NCBI GenBank assembly: GCA_050248735.1
Contig: JBFWRU010000008.1
Coordinates: forward strand, 165,096 to 229,095
Reading direction: 5' to 3'
DNA: 64,000 nt
From: JACKFE01 sp050248735
GTDB taxonomy: Bacteria; Nitrospirota; Nitrospiria; Nitrospirales; UBA8639
The translations under genes and the position numbers were made by a program. How positions within the stretch are numbered: the first letter of the stretch is position 1; each line of letters starts with the position of its first letter. The notes below the pieces were generated by a model. The model ran no database searches and was not told the origin of the DNA. It saw nothing but the letters and a program-made list of their open reading frames with translations. Positions 61,908-64,000 of the stretch are shown here, piece by piece.

Positions 61908-62102
61908 GTGGACAAAACCATGGCTCAACTCTTTGCCTATGAAGCCATCCGGCGGTTGATCGAACAACCGGAACAGGTCATCGGCTGCATGTTAGCTTAT
62001 CAAGACCCCGGAACCATTCAGCCTATTCCTCTGTACGCGGTGTCGCCAAAACCGTTTGATTGGGAACTGTTCGCGCGAATGCACGGAACCGAATTGGTTT
62101 AA
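61908..62102 (+). pseudogene. Duplicated 3' end of the PFK fusion gene
   Basis: A 195-bp right copy of the repeat, 2,771 bp from the left copy. It encodes the same last 64 residues in frame (GTG start), ending HGTELV and TAA, with one substitution (His to Tyr). It is cut off from any PFK core, so it is not functional. It is the expected scar of an insertion or tandem duplication at this gene end. Confidence 0.9.
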
Positions 62103-62233
62103 GAAATAGAGCTCGCTCTCAGGAGGTCTTTATTTTCCCACTGCCAGAATCGGTCGAAGAGAAGGCCTTCAAGACCATACATGAAGGTTTTTCTTCTGTT
62201 TTCTTCTTGCGCGCAGATTTTTGTCGGGTGGCC

Positions 62234-63196
62234 ATGAAAAACATTGATAAGATCGGGAACTGTCTGCCAATCTGGAAAATGTCGATGTCTTTCTCTCGCA
62301 TAATCCCCGTCATCATAATCGCGTTAGTCTTTTGGTTCCTGGCGAACACAGTTCATGCTGACTTCCAGGCCGGGCAGAATGCGTATGACCGGGGCGACTA
62401 TGACGCGGCACGAAAAGCATGGCACCCTCTGGCTAAACAAGGAGATGCCCGTGCGCAATACAAGCTGGGTGCCATCTACCACGACGGCCATGGAGTACCC
62501 CTGGATCATGCGGAAGCGGTGCACTGGTATCGGTTAGCGGCGGATCAGGGCCACGCGGATGCGCAATTCGTGCTGGGCATCATGTACGACATCGGCCAAG
62601 GGGTGCCCAAGGATTATGCAGAAGCGGTGCGCTGGTACCGGTTGGCGGCCGAACAGGGCGGTGCGGCCGCGCAATACCATCTTGGCAGCAAGTACGCCAC
62701 CGGGCAGGGGTTGCCTCAGGATCAGGCCAAAGCAGTGCACTGGTATCGCTTGGCTGCCGAACAGGGTTTGCCTCAAGCGCAATTCCACCTGGGTTTTATG
62801 TACTCCACCGGCCGGGGCGTGCCTCAGGATTATGCCCAAGCGGTTCGCTGGTATCGGTTGGCCGCCGAACGGGGGTTGCCTCAGGCACAATTCAATCTAG
62901 GTTTTACATACGCCACCGGCCAAGGCGGGTCTCAGGATTATGCCGAAGCCATGCGCTGGTTTCGCTTGGCCGGGGAGCAGGGCTTCGCCAGGGCGCAGGG
63001 CAAGTTGGGTGTGATGTATTTCAAGGGGCAGGGCGTGCCAGTGGACTACATCCAGGCCCATCAGTGGGCAAGCTTAGCCGCGGCACAAAATGAAAAAGGC
63101 GCGGCTGAGTTGAGAGACATGGTGGCTAATAGAATGACTCCCGAGCAAATTGCTGAATCACGACGATTGACCCGTGAATGGCTGGCTCAACGTTAG
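62234..63196 (+). CDS. Exported Sel1-repeat protein
   Basis: 320 residues from 62234; 62279 (MSMSFSRIIPVI) is an equally possible start and gives a cleaner signal peptide. A hydrophobic leader (SRIIPVIIIALVFWFLANTV) ends HADF. Seven Sel1 repeats follow, for example YKLGAIYHDGHGVPLDHAEA and FHLGFMYSTGRGVPQDYAQA. The C terminus (MTPEQIAESRRLTREWLAQR) is common in these proteins. Probably a periplasmic scaffold. The repeats are much more uniform than those of the Sel1 protein near 5-6.6 kb. Confidence 0.85.
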   Translation: MKNIDKIGNCLPIWKMSMSFSRIIPVIIIALVFWFLANTVHADFQAGQNAYDRGDYDAARKAWHPLAKQGDARAQYKLGAIYHDGHGVPLDHAEAVHWYRLAADQGHADAQFVLGIMYDIGQGVPKDYAEAVRWYRLAAEQGGAAAQYHLGSKYATGQGLPQDQAKAVHWYRLAAEQGLPQAQFHLGFMYSTGRGVPQDYAQAVRWYRLAAERGLPQAQFNLGFTYATGQGGSQDYAEAMRWFRLAGEQGFARAQGKLGVMYFKGQGVPVDYIQAHQWASLAAAQNEKGAAELRDMVANRMTPEQIAESRRLTREWLAQR

Positions 63197-63262
63197 AAAT
63201 GAATCGAGTGCTCTCCTACAATTTCCGGTCACCTTTACCCTGCTCCGATCTCTATCGACAGT

Positions 63263-63814
63263 TTATTTTTTCTGAATATTCACCTGAACATTTGTGCCAT
63301 TGGATGTCATGTCGAATACCGGTGACAGTTTACTCAAGGCCTTGAGCTTCTCGATGTTTTCCGCATCGGTTTTGACCTTAAAATTGACACGAATATTCTC
63401 AAATCCGCTTCTAACTGTATTCGACAGGCCAAGGAATCCCCTGATATCCAAATCGCCTTCAAGTTCAGATTCTACTTCCTCAACCTTAATGCCTCTCACG
63501 GCCGCATGGTAAACCAAGGTGGTGGTCAGGCATCCCGCCAACGCATGGAGCAAGTGCTCAACTGGATTCGCACCGGTATCGTGCCCGGCCAGAATGGGGG
63601 GTTCATCCGCCTTCAGGGTGAATGGGATATCGTGAGGGATTTCCTGCTTGGCCGCATAAAAACTTGAGACCTTTGATTGATTTTGGCCACACGTACTCCA
63701 GGTATTTTTGATGCGAAACTTGCATTCACCCAGCTTGGGATCACTCTCCACGTTTTTCACCAGCTCGTTTACCGCTGCGACATTGACACCATTAAGGGTT
63801 TGCGCTTCAGCCAT
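63263..63814 (-). CDS. OsmC/Ohr-family peroxiredoxin-like protein
   Basis: 183 residues from 63814; GGAGGTG lies 9 nt upstream (only 3 nt from the alternative ATG at 63820). The OsmC core is HDTGANPVEHLLHALAGC, with the peroxidatic Cys in AGCLTTTLVYH. A long N-terminal part and a second typical Cys (WSTCGQ) are present. Likely reduces organic hydroperoxides. Confidence 0.88.
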   Translation of the reverse strand: MAEAQTLNGVNVAAVNELVKNVESDPKLGECKFRIKNTWSTCGQNQSKVSSFYAAKQEIPHDIPFTLKADEPPILAGHDTGANPVEHLLHALAGCLTTTLVYHAAVRGIKVEEVESELEGDLDIRGFLGLSNTVRSGFENIRVNFKVKTDAENIEKLKALSKLSPVFDMTSNGTNVQVNIQKK

Positions 63815-63892
63815 GGCCATTCACCTCCAAGAATTAATTAACTCATATGATGAATAATTGAAATATGTGACACTGAACTTGCTCTATATCGG

Positions 63893-64000
63893 TGGACACT
63901 CCTAAGCTTTAAATTAAAGCAGAGGAGGATTCGGAATGACCAAGGGAAAATTTGCGGACGAGTTCAAAGAAGAAGCGGTCAAGCAGGTCATCGAGCGAGG
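63893..64000 (+). mobile_element. IS3-family insertion sequence, left end (cut by window)
   Basis: The IS seems to start at TGGACACTCC (63893), a terminal inverted repeat of the TG...CA type, followed by AGAGGAGG and the orfA start at 63936. The rest is outside the window. Target duplication cannot be checked. Confidence 0.75.
63936..64000 (+). CDS. IS3-family transposase OrfA, N-terminal part
   Basis: Only 21 complete codons are inside the window. MTKGKFADEFKEEAVKQVIE matches the first helix-turn-helix region of IS3/IS911-type OrfA (pattern FxxEFKxEAVKxV). AGAGGAGG precedes the start. Confidence 0.8.
   Translation, partial: MTKGKFADEFKEEAVKQVIER

Overview
The window looks like chromosomal DNA from a Gram-negative bacterium, most probably of the phylum Nitrospirota (Nitrospira or a close relative). 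This is inferred from gene content: a beta-barrel porin next to two ammonium transporters with glnK and glnA, many Nitrospira-like envelope and hypothetical proteins, and moderate GC content. No 16S rRNA or other decisive marker lies in the window, so the assignment is tentative. Both edges cut genes: purM on the left and an IS3-family element on the right.

Layout. 0-2 kb: purM (partial)-purN and tRNA-Ala(CGC) with a terminator. 2-8.5 kb: envelope genes (a CsgG-like lipoprotein, a secreted caspase-like/FGE-like fusion, a Sel1-repeat protein) and an Rrf2 regulator operon with a large operator palindrome. 8.6-20 kb: an MscS channel, then the nitrogen cluster: a candidate small RNA or leader, porin, amt, glnK, amt, glnA, and two divergent genes that split GlnE. 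One GlnE half carries a GlnD-type tandem ACT region. 20-23 kb: clpB. 23-27 kb: an AT-richer accessory island with a 1048-residue SIR2-STAND-TPR-cold-shock-domain protein, a small antitoxin-like gene and dispersed repeats. 27-46 kb: mostly single-copy cell functions (HtrA, YjbQ, an HD protein, an AsmA-like giant, archease+RtcB, MtnA, a histidine kinase with an HD-GYP regulator, an FAD monooxygenase, a degenerate nucleotidyltransferase with a TPM protein, a DUF3386-like protein, and an epimerase behind a sigma-54-type promoter). 46-57 kb: Fur/Zur-MerC, DAHP synthase, PilZ, FlgM, an FNR-like reductase, a zinc ribbon, a TPR lipoprotein, a glycosyltransferase, a J-domain protein and pyruvate kinase. 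57-64 kb: a histidine-phosphatase/6-phosphofructokinase fusion whose last 195 bp are duplicated 2,771 bp downstream, around a dead DUF433/DUF5615 toxin-antitoxin remnant and a membrane spermidine-synthase-like gene; then a Sel1 protein, OsmC and the start of an IS3-type element.

How the genes work together. The nitrogen block contains ammonium uptake (two Amt), the PII signal protein with Tyr51, glutamine synthetase with the adenylylation Tyr397, and the modifying enzyme in two parts. The ACT fusion suggests that glutamine could be sensed directly by the GS-modifying enzyme. The sugar block pairs pyruvate kinase, divergently, with a PFK fused to a phosphatase domain, which resembles the architecture of eukaryotic PFK-2/FBPase-2. 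The most likely undescribed systems are the SIR2-STAND-CSD protein (anti-phage candidate), the ACT-GlnE split, and the phosphatase-PFK fusion.
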